A stretch of DNA of 64,000 nt, taken from assembly GCA_963573385.1 (NCBI GenBank), contig CAUYLG010041385.1:1-64000 (forward strand), in the 5' to 3' direction. A program made the position numbers and the translations under genes. This DNA comes from Cacajao melanocephalus (taxonomy: Eukaryota; Chordata; Mammalia; Primates; Pitheciidae). Shown piece by piece: positions 13,495-47,427 of this stretch (its first letter is position 1; every line of letters starts with the position of its first letter). The notes beneath the pieces were generated by a model. The model did no database searches. It saw nothing but the letters and a program-made list of their open reading frames with translations, and had not been told where the DNA came from.

Positions 13495-14350
13495 GGACAC
13501 CCAAGATGAGGTACTGGTAGAGGAGGGTAGCGATGAGGGACCCAGGGGGCTGGAAAGGAGGAGTACTGCCTTTTGTTAATGTTTGTACCCTTAGGCAACT
13601 GGTGCTGAGGAGGAGCTTCTGCCAGGGGTGGATGTACTCCTAGAGGTGTTCCCTACCTGTTCAGTGGAGCAGGCCCAGTGGGTGCTGGCCAAAGCTCGGG
13701 GGGACTTGGAAGAAGCTGTGCAGATGCTGGTAGAGGGGAAGGAAGAGGGGCCTGCAGCCTGGGATGGCTCCAACCAGGTATCTTCTCCCAGCAGCCCCCA
13801 CCATGTAGCCTCAGCTACATTCCACCTTGGTGTTAAGCCCCAACCCCTACCTATCCCCATCTGTTTCCCCTGCTCGTGCCCTTCGGCCTAGACCAGGCCT
13901 CCCCTCTCTGCAGGACCTGCCTAGACGCCTCAGAGGCCCCCAAAAGGATGAGCTGAAGTCCTTCATCCTGCAGAAGTGAGTCTGGGCTGGGCTGTGCTGG
14001 GCTGTGCCCTAAAGGGTCTTCCCAGGGTGACAGGAGCTTCATCCAGCCAGTTTTTGGCAGGTACATGATGGTGGATAGTGCAGAGGATCAGAAGATTCAC
14101 CGGCCCATGGCTCCCAAGGAGGTGAGAGCTGGGGTTGCTGGGGATGTGGAATGGGTGGGACTGGCTCCTGGCTTCTGCCACTCACTGCCTGATTGCCTGA
14201 CAGGCCCCCAAGAAGCTGATCCGATACATCGACAACCAGATAGTGAGCACCAAAGGGGAGCGATTCAAAGATGTGCGGAACCCTGAGGCCGAGGAGATGA
14301 AGGCCACATACATCAACCTCAAGCCGGCCAGAAAGTACCGCTTCCATTGA
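12561..14350 (+). CDS. CUEDC2: CUE domain-containing protein 2
   Basis: Eight coding exons: 12561-12634, 12957-13100, 13203-13264, 13365-13510, 13595-13777, 13914-13975, 14061-14121 and 14204-14350. All have GT-AG borders and sum to 879 nt (292 residues, against 287 recalled for human). Exon 2 starts at 12548 and its first ATG gives [12 protein letters not shown]. The CUE ubiquitin-binding domain is in the exon at 13595 (roughly residues 150-190), with VFP in place of the usual MFP and a final LVEG. An alanine run from (GCT)9 lies near residue 130. The C-terminus is basic and conserved (KPARKYRFH). CUEDC2 is a cytoplasmic and nuclear adaptor reported to promote progesterone- and estrogen-receptor turnover, to dampen IKK through PP1, and to act on APC/C-Cdc20. 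Its 3' end abuts that of FBXL15. Confidence 0.95.
13466..13492 (+). repeat. (GCT)9 microsatellite coding polyalanine in CUEDC2
   Basis: Nine uninterrupted GCT codons follow a TCC serine codon and precede GGG-GAC. A pure codon run is prone to slippage, and it probably accounts for most of the extra length over the human protein. Confidence 0.85.
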
Positions 14351-14507
14351 GGCACTCGCCGGACTCTGCCCGAGCCTTCTAGACTCAGATCCCAGAGGGA
14401 TGCAGGAGCCCTACACCCCTACACCGGGGCCCCTAACTCCTGTCCCCATTCTCTACTTCTTTGCTCCACAGTGTTAACCTGCTCTCGGAGCTGCCTCCAT
14501 GGGCTCA

Positions 14508-14513
14508 GTAAAG
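14508..14513 (+). terminator. CUEDC2 poly(A) signal
   Basis: AGTAAA, a known variant of AATAAA, lies 158 bases after the stop codon. A GT-containing stretch follows at about 14525. No AATAAA is found nearby on this strand. Confidence 0.55.
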
Positions 14514-14653
14514 GCGGCCCAAGGAAGGTGTGAGTGCATTCTGGTCATTTCTGCCTCAGGACTGGGACGCTAGGCCTGTCTGACCTTCCCTCCCAAACCT
14601 TGAATCCTCTATCTTCAACAGGGCGGCAACAGGCAAAAGGGGGTAAAAAGCTC

Positions 14654-14659
14654 TTTATT
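14654..14659 (-). terminator. FBXL15 poly(A) signal
   Basis: AATAAA on the minus strand, about 120 bases beyond the FBXL15 stop codon. Cleavage would fall near 14635, about 100 bases from the CUEDC2 end. Confidence 0.8.
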
Positions 14660-14778
14660 CGAATCTCCAGGGTGGGGCAGGGCACTGGCCTCTCACCAGA
14701 GGTCCCCACAGTTCAGTTTCCCTACCGCTCAGTGTCAGGCCCCAGCCACACAGTCCAGCTGTGCTCCGATTGGCAGGG

Positions 14779-16654
14779 TCAGACCTGCAGGTTGACAAAA
14801 GGTGCGAAGCCCGCCATATCCTGCAGCAGCACCAGGGCCTGGTGCAGCGGCGGCTCCACGTCGATGTCCACCCCGCGTTTCCGCAAGCGGCTCAGGCTGG
14901 ACTCGGCCACATGGTGGCAGTGCCGCACTCGCAACGAGCGCAGCGCCGGGCAATACTCGGTCAATGTCCTGAGGGAGGAGCAAGGTGAGGCTAGCGGCAA
15001 GAGGCCACCACACCCTTGGTGGGGTAGGGTGGGGGCCCGGGCTCACTCAGCCTCGGACTGGCTCCGGCAAAATCCCGGTCTCCGTCCACCTCGGGGCAGG
15101 GGCATACTTTTTCCGTCCCTACACAAGGGAGGCGCCTGGATTGGCTTCAAGGGAGGCAGAGTCTTCCTGTCTCATTTAAGGGGGGAACCTGCCCCTCAGC
15201 TCCGCCTAGGATTGCAAGGTTTCCCCCTCGTTGAAGAAAAGCCAGAAGTAGACTTTCTATGTGAAATCTCCCAATGTGTAAATACTGGTTCAAAAAAGTT
15301 GTTAAACTATGGGCTCTCTGGCCTAAGGGGGTCCCGAAGGCAATCGTAGAGGCTTTTTCTGTTCAGAATTGGGGTTCCATGGTTTGCAGGAAGATTCAGA
15401 ACCCTCAGTCCGTCCTACAGCCCGCCCCATACCTTCAGAGGCTAAGTAAGTGACTGCCTTCCTCCCACCCTACCGCCCCACCAGGCCCAGGCACCTGACA
15501 CCGTCGCTTCCGACGCGGAGGCAGCCGGTGAGGTCAAGGTGCTGGAGTTTTGGGCAGTTCCGAGCCAACTCTTGAACCGCGGCGTCCCCCACGTTGGCGT
15601 TGACGGCCAGCGAGAGGCTGCGGAGGCCAGCGCCGCGCCTCTGCGCTAGGTACACGATGGCCTCGTCCTTGAGCTGGCGGCAGGCGGTGAGGTCCAGCTC
15701 CTCCAGGGCCGGGCAGCGGTCGGCGAGGCCGCGCAGCGCCAGCCCGTCCACCCAGTCACAGTGCGCGAGCGACAGGCGCTGCAGGCGTGGGCAGCCCTCG
15801 GCCAGCGCCCCAAGCGCCCGGCGACTCAGTTGCCCGCAGCCGGCCAGTGCCACACTCCGCAGCTGCGGGTTCCGCGCTAGCACCGGCACCAGATCCTCGT
15901 CTGACAGCCATTCGTGACACGGCGCCAGCGCCAGCTCCTGCAGCCCCTCGGCGTCCCGCAGCAGCCAGGCCAATGCGGCCCGTGGGATCTGCGGACCCAC
16001 CTGCGGGCGGGGAAGCACCCCAACTCTCAGCCCGTCCCGCACTTCTCAGCCTCCTGTGCGCCCCTGAGTTCTTTCCTGGTAGCCGCCTGTTCTCCCAGGA
16101 GAGACCCCCACATTCCCTAGGTCGCTACCCAGTATTCGCCCTTTGGGAGTACTCCCTACTGCGTGGACCCCTTCCCGGGCAGCTCCGGCGGCCTAAGGGG
16201 ACCAGGAAGGGGATACAGTGGGGCTGGGGGCTGGGCTAGAGGCGGGGCGGAACCCAGGCAGGGGCGGAGCTTCAGCCCCCGGCTCACCTGCGCGGCGTCG
16301 AAGCGACGCAGCCCGGCCAGGTGAAGCTGTACCAGTGCCCGGAAGGCCCGGCTAACGCGCTGCAGCCGGAGCAGCTGGCGCAGCGGAACCCGGTTCAGGA
16401 CGTGAGGGAGCAGCACGTCTTCCCAGGGCAGGTCCAGGAGCCTGCGAGTAAAGGGGCGTTGGCACTGGCGTCCCGGGTCCACTATTACCTGCGAGTCCGC
16501 CTCCGTTATGCCCCTACGCCCAACTCCCAAGAGCGGCCCCCGGCCCCAGCCCCGGCTCGGCTTCCCTCTCTCAGGTTCCTCTTCCCTCTTTCGGTCCCTC
16601 CGGTGCTCGGTACCTGACGGCTCCGGGCTCTTGCTCCCCTCCGGACAGCTCCAT
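14779..16654 (-). CDS. FBXL15: F-box and leucine-rich repeat protein 15
   Basis: Four coding exons on the minus strand: 16654-16614, 16441-16288, 16000-15495 and 14968-14779, 891 nt, 296 residues. The F-box ([20 protein letters not shown]) starts near residue 15. It is followed by about six cysteine-type leucine-rich repeats (for example [20 protein letters not shown]) and the end [12 protein letters not shown]15 is the substrate receptor of an SCF ubiquitin ligase. It binds SKP1 through the F-box and is reported to ubiquitinate SMURF1, which supports BMP signalling. The human protein (300 residues from memory) starts four codons earlier. Here that ATG reads AAG, so the next in-frame ATG at 16654 is taken. 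The donor of the long LRR exon is GTGCCT, otherwise ordinary. Length and splice phases are intact. Confidence 0.94.
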
Positions 16655-16677
16655 CGGTGGCTCCTTCGGCTGTCTAT

Positions 16678-16689
16678 TGCGCGTGCGCA
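16678..16689 (-). promoter_or_regulatory. NRF1 site in the FBXL15 promoter
   Basis: TGCGCGTGCGCA, whose complement matches YGCGCAYGCGCR fully, lies 24 bases upstream of the FBXL15 start codon in a GC-rich stretch without a TATA box. NRF1 commonly drives such housekeeping CpG promoters. Confidence 0.6.
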
Positions 16690-16699
16690 GTAAGCTTTC

Positions 16700-18969
16700 C
16701 TCGCTTTGGCCTTGGAGTGGCCGCGCCAAACCCGCCTCCTTGGCCTGTAGAGACAGACCGATTCAATCGAGTGCCGTCTCACCGAGGATCCGATCTGAAA
16801 GCTTTTCGGACGGACCCCGAAACGGAGGCGGAACAGACCGGTAGTGTAACATTAGACCTCGCCTTCTCCGCTACAGGGCTTCAGGCCCGAAGCTGGAGAA
16901 TGCGGTGGGCATCAGAGACTGACTAGCTTTTGTCGTCCTCTTGGGCCAGTAGCCGCCTCTGAGCGAAGTGGTGACGGTAGGAGAAGCAGGCAAGGCCAAA
17001 GGCGGAGGGGGCGGAGCCAGGACTCCTAGGTTACCGGCCTCGCCTCTGCCCTCTAATCGCGTTTAGCGACTTTGAAAAACGGCGAGACACTATCCAGGCT
17101 CTTACTGTCTGCCACGTACCAGGTGTTCAATAAGTAATTGTTGAAATAATGAATGAATGGGCGAGGCTATAATTTTTCCTTCATCAAGTAAACCTGCTCA
17201 AATCTCCTATTCCTGGTTAATTGTGAAGAGCTATCCAGCCTCTTCCACTTCGGAACAGTTTGGGCTGCGTTTCTGCCGCGGGAGAGAGAAGTAGGGGGCG
17301 CGAAGAAGGTCTATTATTTCCAACTGAGTCCCTTTCATTTCCTCCAAGGGTCCAGAGTCCTGAGAAGAATGAGCTCAGCTCAGCCCACCAGGGGTAGTGC
17401 TTCTTAGCTGGCCTTGGGTTTAGTTGTAGGGTCTGGGGCTGGGTCCGCCCTGGGGCAGTGACGCCCCAGACCTCTGGACTCAGCTTCTGGACTGCCTCTC
17501 ACCGCGTCCCCACGTCTCAGTCCCAGGATCCGCTGCGGGAACCCCAGGAGTAGTGGCTTCCCCCATCGTCCACGGGATGCGTGTGGGGGAATGTGAAGGA
17601 TGCGAGGGCCACTGCACCGCTGACGGTCTGGCGCTCCTTCGGTGCAACCGATTCAGTGGTTCATCACAAGGAAAACTGCTTCTCATCTGTTATTTCGTCA
17701 GGGCACCTCTGAAAGGTGGACAGGTCTATGTTATCACTCCATTTTAAAGATGGGGAAACCGAGGCCCTGGAGAGGAAACGCCTTGTCCAGAATCGAGCCA
17801 GACGGGAATAGAGAATCCAGACATCTGGTTTTCCCAGAATTCCACGTTCCCCCACCCCGCAAGGCGGTGAGAAGGGAGAAGCTAGCAGTGGGGAAGGACC
17901 AGAAAGGGGTCAAGTTAGGTGAGGGCTTGCTACCTCTTCCTCAGCCTGCTTGGGGAGGGGATAGCTGGGAGGACAGACCCCTGCAAAGATAGAGCCACGT
18001 GAGAGCACGCACCACCTCCGGCCGCGCGCCTCGTCCCCCTCCCCTCTTTGTTCGCACCTCTGCGCCTGCGCAGTGCGACAAATCTGGCGCTGTCCCCTTC
18101 AGCACCACGCGGAGTCCGCGCCGCCCCTCCCCGCGGTGAGCCCCGCGCGCCCCCGCCTCTCACGTCCTCGCGCCCCCTGACTGCCCGAACAGACCCCTTC
18201 TTCCTTCCGAGGTCACCATCTGCCCGCCCTGGCCCTCCCAAGGAGAGTAGTTGCCATAGTAACTCGAGCGGCGCTTTCTTAAAATAGCAGGGCCCCCTTC
18301 TACCCTGGCCAAGGGCACAAGGGTTGCCTGTCCCTCACGTATTCCAGTCCCGAGGTCTAACCTCTTACACCTGGGCAGGCGTGGCGACACCTAACTCAAG
18401 CAGCAAGGAAGTTCTTCCTGAAGTCTGATTTAACATCCCCCTGCTGCATCCTGGGAGGGTGGTTAGGGTTGGGTCTCCTGGGTCCGAGACTCAAAACCCC
18501 TGCCGGATTCAAGACGGTGTTCCCTAGATCTCCTTTCCATAGTTGATGGTCTCCTGGATTTAAGGGGCGGGTCCAGTCTACACCCATACCGTGTGCTTGG
18601 CACGGCCGCGTGCTCGTGGGGGCGGGAGCGCGTGTGGCATGTAACGGGTCATGTGGCAGCCTCCTAGGGACACGCGTGGGGTCTGGGGCGGGACACGCGT
18701 GTGCAGCCGGGCCTTACATGTGGCTCAAGGGGCGGTGGGCGAGAAAGACGTGGACACAAGTGGGGTGGGGCACGTGAGGGTCTGGGGAATAGAACCAAGG
18801 GCTTCATGTGTCCTCCTCCTGGTCTGGGGCGGGTCTTGGGTTGGCGGGAGAGCCCAGCAGGGACCTAGCGACAAGGGGGGCTGGCAGCCTCCAGAGCTCC
18901 GGGCCCTGGGAGAGGGCGGGGGCTGGGGGGGATTAGCGTTGCCTGTGCGATGCGTAGGGGGTAGGGGGA
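16700..18969. other. FBXL15-PSD intergenic region
   Basis: The region between divergently transcribed FBXL15 and PSD is GC-rich at both ends. 17094-17160 resembles a decayed ancient repeat (AGGTGTTCAATAAGTAATTG, with ATGAATGAATGG). A CpG-rich island lies at 17.99-18.2 kb, with an NRF1-like TGCGCCTGCGCA near 18060 and paired REST half-sites. No protein gene is supported. Confidence 0.5.
18086..18106. promoter_or_regulatory. candidate REST (RE1) half-sites, unusual orientation
   Basis: GGCGCTGTCC (18086-18095, the right RE1 half reversed) is followed after two bases by TTCAGCACC (18098-18106, the left half). The match continues with ACG. Both halves match the recalled RE1 consensus, but their relative orientation is not canonical. 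The site lies about 0.9 kb upstream of PSD, a brain-enriched gene. Confidence 0.35.
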
Positions 18970-19082
18970 GGGACTGAGAGGCGGGCGGGCCTGGAGCAAG
19001 CGGGAGCCGCTCTTCCTTCACAGCTGAGCTGGGCCCAGCCTCTCCTCTGTCTCTCCTCGGTCTCAGCTCTGGGCGAGCAGCG
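18970..19082 (+). promoter_or_regulatory. PSD: PSD promoter and non-coding first exon
   Basis: A GC-rich stretch ends in a clear splice donor (GCAGCG, then GTGAGT at 19083), in line with a 5' untranslated exon. The start position is approximate. An in-frame ATG occurs only after the next major acceptor at 20618. Confidence 0.55.
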
Positions 19083-20617
<1,535 letters not shown>

Positions 20618-20700
20618 GCCTGTCTGAAGAGCATGCAGCCCCCTTACTCCCCGCCTGGCCTCGCCATCCCTGCCCCCCCAGCCTGACCCCCGGCTTCAGC

Positions 20701-33816
<13,116 letters not shown>

Positions 33817-34372
33817 GATGAGGGTCCGGGTGGGGGGTGCCTGCTGGGCACCTGCAGGATGACATGGCCCTGCCTGAGCCCGGGCCGGCCTCGGGCCACC
33901 CACGAGGGCCTCCCGGCCTAGGGCCCAACCGCGCCGGACGCGGTGTCCGGGGCAGGGCAGGGCTGGGGCCTGGGCCTCAGGAGCCTGGGCTAGGGGCACC
34001 TCCGAGAGCCCCTTTTTGTGATAATGTTTTGCACTTTTTCGTACAGGGTGGGCGGGGATGGGAGGGGGCTAGCGCCCCTGAACTTTTGATGCTTTCTTTT
34101 GTGTGGGAGAGGCCTTACGCCATTTCTGCTTTCTGCTGAGACCACCCTCACCCTGACACCAGCAGTCCCCTCCGTCCTGGGGCCTGGCTTGGACAGAGGC
34201 CAGGATTTGGGGCTGAGCTGGTTTCCCCTCCTTCCTCCCCAAGGGCTCACCCTCTCTCTTGCTGAGATGGAGGAAGGGTGTCCATGCCAAGGCCCCATAC
34301 CTGGGCTGGGGGCAGCACGGCCTGGCTTTCCCCGCTTCAGTGGGCCCTGCCCTTTGTACAGCCTCCACCCCC

Positions 34373-34378
34373 ATTAAA
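34373..34378 (+). terminator. PSD poly(A) signal
   Basis: ATTAAA lies 557 bases after the PSD stop codon, followed by T/G-rich sequence. It is the only good signal on this strand before NFKB2. Confidence 0.75.
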
Positions 34379-34530
34379 ACTGCTCTGGACTTGCTGCCTG
34401 GGCCTCCTCCTTCTCTTCTCACCATGCCTGGTGTGTGGGCAGGGTGGGTAGCTGGTTCCAGGGACAAGAGTCATATCAGGGGCTGCCATTAAGTTGGGAA
34501 GGAGGGGTCCTCCCCTTCCCATGAGAATCC

Positions 34531-34536
34531 TTTATT
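34531..34536 (-). terminator. NFKB2 poly(A) signal
   Basis: AATAAA on the minus strand about 100 bases past the NFKB2 stop codon. Cleavage would fall near 34515, about 120 bases from the PSD end. Confidence 0.85.
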
Positions 34537-34636
34537 TGTCCCAACTGAGGGTGAGTGTGGGGTGTTAAATAAGATTTGAAATAGGTGGGGACGCTGTACA
34601 AGGGGTCTGGGAAGGTGGCTGGGGGTGGGCAGCAGG

Positions 34637-41311
<6,675 letters not shown>

Positions 41312-41578
41312 GTCTCTGGGCTAGGCCCGGCTCCGTCTAGTGGCTCTGGCCAGGTTCTGCTTTCCAGAATTTTAGGCGCCAGCCTAAAGTTGGGAGGAGT
41401 GGTGGGGGGGAGGGGGTCAGATCTACAATGGGGGTGGGCGGAAGATGGGGGCCCAGATTTGGGGGAGGGTCCGATCTCCTCCAGCCGCCTGTCCGGGTGT
41501 GGCGGGTGAGATCCGGTGGAGAGTGAGATCCGGAGTTGGGCTTGGCCGGGGAAGGGGCAGGAAAGTTAGAGCAGCTTA

Positions 41579-41588
41579 GGAAAGTCCC
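41579..41588 (-). promoter_or_regulatory. NF-kB site at the proximal NFKB2 promoter
   Basis: The minus strand reads GGGACTTTCC, a classical kB element, about 270 bases upstream of the start codon. A G/C-box cluster lies about 75 bases further upstream. Human NFKB2 is reported to use two promoters under its own control. This fits the proximal one. Confidence 0.6.
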
Positions 41589-41660
41589 GAAAATACCAAG
41601 GGGAGGCGGGGCCGGAGGGGGCGGGCCTGGAAATGACGCCACTGGCCCAGCCCTCACGGC

Positions 41661-41681
41661 GGGCGGGGCGGGCGGGGCGGG
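41661..41681 (+). promoter_or_regulatory. G-quadruplex / GC-box cluster in NFKB2 5' region
   Basis: Five runs of three or four G separated by single C bases on the plus strand, equivalent to overlapping Sp1 boxes on the gene strand. It satisfies the usual G-quadruplex pattern with 1-base loops. Confidence 0.6.
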
Positions 41682-42613
41682 AGGTCCTCGCCAGTTAGTT
41701 GGTGCCCGCTGAAAAGCTGCGGGCAGAGGGCGAGGAGAATCAGGGAAGCTCCGGTGGGGGTTAAGCCTCCTCATCCCTCCAGGGCAGGGAACAGGAGGGT
41801 CCTTCACGGCCTGGGGAGGCTGGCAGTCTGGGGCCAAGTCCGCTTCCCGCTCCCCTCCCTTGGTCTGGAGCAACCTTGGGATTTTCTGTCATGAGGGAGG
41901 CCACGGCTGATAAACCCCGGGGGCTTTTGGGGGGACATTCCTGAGGTCGCACGGCCGCCTCTTCGAACTGCCTGTAGGCGGGGGCTCTCCCGTGGGAGGC
42001 CCTGGGGTTCTGCCCCGAAAACGTGATTCTGGGGTCGCGGGAAAAGTGTCTCCTCCTTGGGATAGGCTCCTCTTTTCTCTCCCAAACTTCGCAACAGCTG
42101 CTGGTCCCACACCGCACTGGCTCTGGGCGCGCAGGCGACAGGGAGACCTCTGCACACACCCCACCCAATACGAGCGTGTGCCTCCATCACAGCTCCACAA
42201 GTTTCAGCTGTAGTGCTTAGGTGCATGTTGTGTGTGTATGGCGTCAACATGAGTGGGCAAGTGAGCATGTGTGTACATAGGTGAGTCCCAAGCTTCTCAG
42301 TGTGGGTACGGGTCAGCGCCCGGCACGGGTGAGTGTATCTTGAGTTTGTGCGTGAAGGGTGTGGGTGCAGGCACCGGTGCACTGGCGGGCGCATCTCCGA
42401 GTGCATGTGTGTGCGCCGGCACAGGTGCAGGTGTACGTACGGGTCCGCGTGTCTTTGTACGAGGATGTCGACGTGGATCTGAGTGTCGTCGCCTGCGCGC
42501 CCTCTCTGGATGTGTGCAGCTGCTGCTCTCCAGCCCCGGCGCTGTCCACTAAAGGCCCTCCTCCTGCTCCTCTCTTGTCCCGGCCACCCAGGGGTCTGAA
42601 CCCAGCCACTCAC

Positions 42614-42700
42614 CGTGGCGGCGGCAGCTCCGGTTCCGGCTTCTCTCCTCGCCCGACCCACCTGGGACCGGCCACGACACCTCGCCAACCAGCAGGGCTC
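42614..42700 (-). promoter_or_regulatory. NFKB2: NFKB2 distal non-coding first exon
   Basis: A GC-rich exon ends on the minus strand with CCGCCACG followed by GTGAGTGG (donor at 42613). kB sites lie just upstream. The start site is inferred. Confidence 0.5.
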
Positions 42701-42706
42701 GGGGCC

Positions 42707-42744
42707 GGGAAAGCCCCTTCTCGAACCCCCGAGGGGGAATTCCC
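42707..42744 (-). promoter_or_regulatory. paired NF-kB sites of the distal NFKB2 promoter
   Basis: Two kB elements lie within 38 bases: palindromic GGGAATTCCC (42735-42744) and GGGGCTTTCC read on the minus strand (42708-42717). A CRE-like TGACG half-site sits next to the first. The arrangement agrees with autoregulation of NFKB2 by Rel proteins, which is established for the human gene. Confidence 0.7.
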
Positions 42745-44381
<1,637 letters not shown>

Positions 44382-44843
44382 TGCTGAGACCAGCTTGGTC
44401 GTGGAGACCCCAACCCAGGTGGCACCGAAGGAATTAAGAAACAGACACAGAGATAGAGTGCAAAGGTGGGCTCAGGTGGCTGACAGCATTCCCAACTGAG
44501 CGCACAGAGCGGACTCTGACCCATGTATTTATTCTTTGCATTCCAGTGGTAAGTTTAACAAGCGGATGCTCTGTGTTCTTTCATAGATTAAAGGCAACTA
44601 GTGTATGTTCACTATAGGTTAAAGATACACTAGAAAGCATTCATTACGAGGGAACAGTAGGGGCAGAGTCACATATCCTGAGTTCAAAAAAACTAGTCCA
44701 TCTGGTGTGAGACATATTCATATTGTTTACTGTTTTAGAATGCCCTGAGCAGTTTTCTGCTTTGGGAGACAGCTGGATTTTCCTTGTCGCTGCTCTCAGC
44801 AAACAATATAATTCATCACACACGTCAGGATTTGTTCTCAGCA
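44382..44843 (-). repeat. provirus 3' LTR
   Basis: 462 bases, starting TGCTGAGAACAAATCC on the minus strand and ending GGTCTCAGCA. It keeps an AATAAA signal (44528-44533). It lies about 1.6 kb upstream of the NFKB2 distal promoter and reads toward it. Confidence 0.9.
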
Positions 44844-44862
44844 TGTCCCCCTCTGTTTTTCT
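44844..44862 (-). other. provirus polypurine tract
   Basis: The minus strand reads AAAACAGAGGGGGACA immediately before the 3' LTR, the expected plus-strand primer site of a retrovirus. Confidence 0.75.
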
Positions 44863-46890
44863 GCAAAGCTAGGTAAGCAAGCACAGCTTTATCTTGATGA
44901 GCTATTTCTCGGAGGATTTGGGATCCACATCTGCAGACCACACAAAGGGAAATAAGACAAATTAATAATGCAATCATAACAGCAACCATAGATCCTCCAA
45001 GTGTTTTTACTCAAGTCGCAGGGTTTAAGGCTGCTATTCCATCAGCAGCTCTTTCAAGTACTTCAGCTCCTGGAATTAAAGTCAAACGTGCTTGAGAGGC
45101 TTGAAAAACTAGTTCCTTCAGTTTCGCAATATCCAAAGATAAATTTCTAGTATGATCCTTTAACTGTCTCTTAACTCTTTCCCATTCATGTTCTGGCTCA
45201 TTATAAAGGTGAGGAGTAACACAGAAATCAGAAGTATTCCAATCACATTTCAGTTGCACTCTATATTCTAAACACATTACTCAATCTCCCAACCATACGA
45301 CAGTTTGTAGGAGGTCATAAATCTGATTAGCTATGTTCTGATCTATTTCAGTTTGAGAATTCCACAGCGGAGTAGAATTCTTCTGCCATATATTTACATA
45401 GTCTGCTGGTCTGCTGTTTGCACTGTTGAATGTAAAGCAACTCCAGCTACTGCAGCAGTTGCTGTGACAGCAATCGGTCCCATAATGATTAGGATTAAAG
45501 TAGCAATGAAACGCCAAGAGTGCCTCAAGATCTTTTGAAGAATTTCAGTAACAATAGGCACAGAAGGAGAGGCCTCCCAAGGATGGGAAAGCTTCACAGG
45601 TAACCATACTCCTTCATGGGCTTTTACGGCTAAAATGAAATAATCAGTATTATACAAGGAAGAATTCACGCAAGAAAACAATCTACATTCTTGACAAGTC
45701 ACATGATTATTAGGGAGATCAAGTTTTAAATCACCCATCACAAGCAGAAAAGCAGGAGCAGATGCAACTCTATATCCAGACTGTATAATTGTGAACCAAT
45801 TCTAACATGTAATTAAAATTATATTGGGTTGGCTTAGCATATTTTCCTTCCCAAATCTTTACCTTTTTCGGTGCCATTAATATTTTCCATAACTCCTTAT
45901 GTTTGGCTTCTACAACTGGCCATAGCATTTGAAGTTGAGGTTCCACTATACCACCATTATGCCCAAATAATAGGAACTTTTGCTGCACTTCTTATGGTTT
46001 CCACCCTCTGATCATTTTGTTTAGATGCAGGGTGACCATTACCTACAGACTGAGAGGTGGGTCTCATAAATGCCTCGTTAGGGGACCAGTCAATAATGAC
46101 TCCATATGAATCATTATGCAACACCTCTGCCTGCCCTGCGATACAGTCTTCCCAAGAAAATACCTTCATTTTTTCTGACCATGTCCAATCCACTTTATAG
46201 ATAGGTTTTTGAGGGTGGTAAACTTTGATTACAGGAGCATAATCATTGTAATAAATACTAAGACCAGAAAGCATATGTAATCGTGCCACAGAGTGATTAC
46301 ATTCAGGCAGTATCACCAGCCAAGACTGATGGCTGGGAAGTAGTCAACTGTTGGCTTTTCCCAAGCAAATAAGTAGATGCTCAAATCCCAAGGAGATATT
46401 CATAACTGTTCTCTCCTCTTGAAGGTGAGATGGGCCCCAAGTATCTATAGGTTCCGGCATCCATGAGCTATTATTAGTATATACATCTACTAACTTGCGG
46501 GATCTAGCCAAGTCATATGTCACAATAAAGGAGAGAAAGGAATGTATGCCCAATATGTGAAATTTCCTCCCACTTCGGCCCCTACTCTAGGAACACTCAC
46601 TGCAATGATGATAACTGCCATCGTCACTACCATCAAGTTACTCATAGTAACAGGCTGTCCTGCTTTTTTCAGGTTTTCCTCAGCCATCTGTGAACGCTTC
46701 TTAATCTGACCCCAAGTCGGTGGTGATATTTGGCATGCTCCCCTTGTGGGAGCAGTACTTTGTCTCAGTGTTAGTCTTGCCATTTCCATGACTGGGGGGT
46801 CCTCTGGTTCCTCTCAGAATGCAAGCCTCTTCTTGTGTATCTGGCTCATGATAAGGCTTTAAGTATCTGGATGGTACCCACACCAGCTGT
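44863..46890 (-). pseudogene. env remnant of the provirus
   Basis: Several minus-strand frames between 45011 and 46883 read as surface and transmembrane envelope pieces, with a cysteine-rich NWNTSDFC stretch near 45.22 kb. The frames are separated by stops and frameshifts. The protein would have been the virion glycoprotein; this copy cannot encode it intact. Confidence 0.8.
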
Positions 46891-46893
46891 TGA

Positions 46894-47427
<534 letters not shown>

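Larger units (their letters stand above)
41312..42613 (-). other. NFKB2 5' untranslated region and first intron
   Basis: Contains the proximal promoter elements (41.55-41.70 kb) and then a GT-rich variable stretch (42.2-42.5 kb, irregular GTGTGTG/GTGCATG). The exact start of the ATG-bearing exon is uncertain; a possible acceptor lies near 41345. Confidence 0.5.

Noticed and set aside
14534..15349. A 271-codon plus-strand open frame
   Set aside because: It lies antisense across the FBXL15 last exon and intron, uses no recognisable domain, and GC-rich antisense of a coding exon often stays open.
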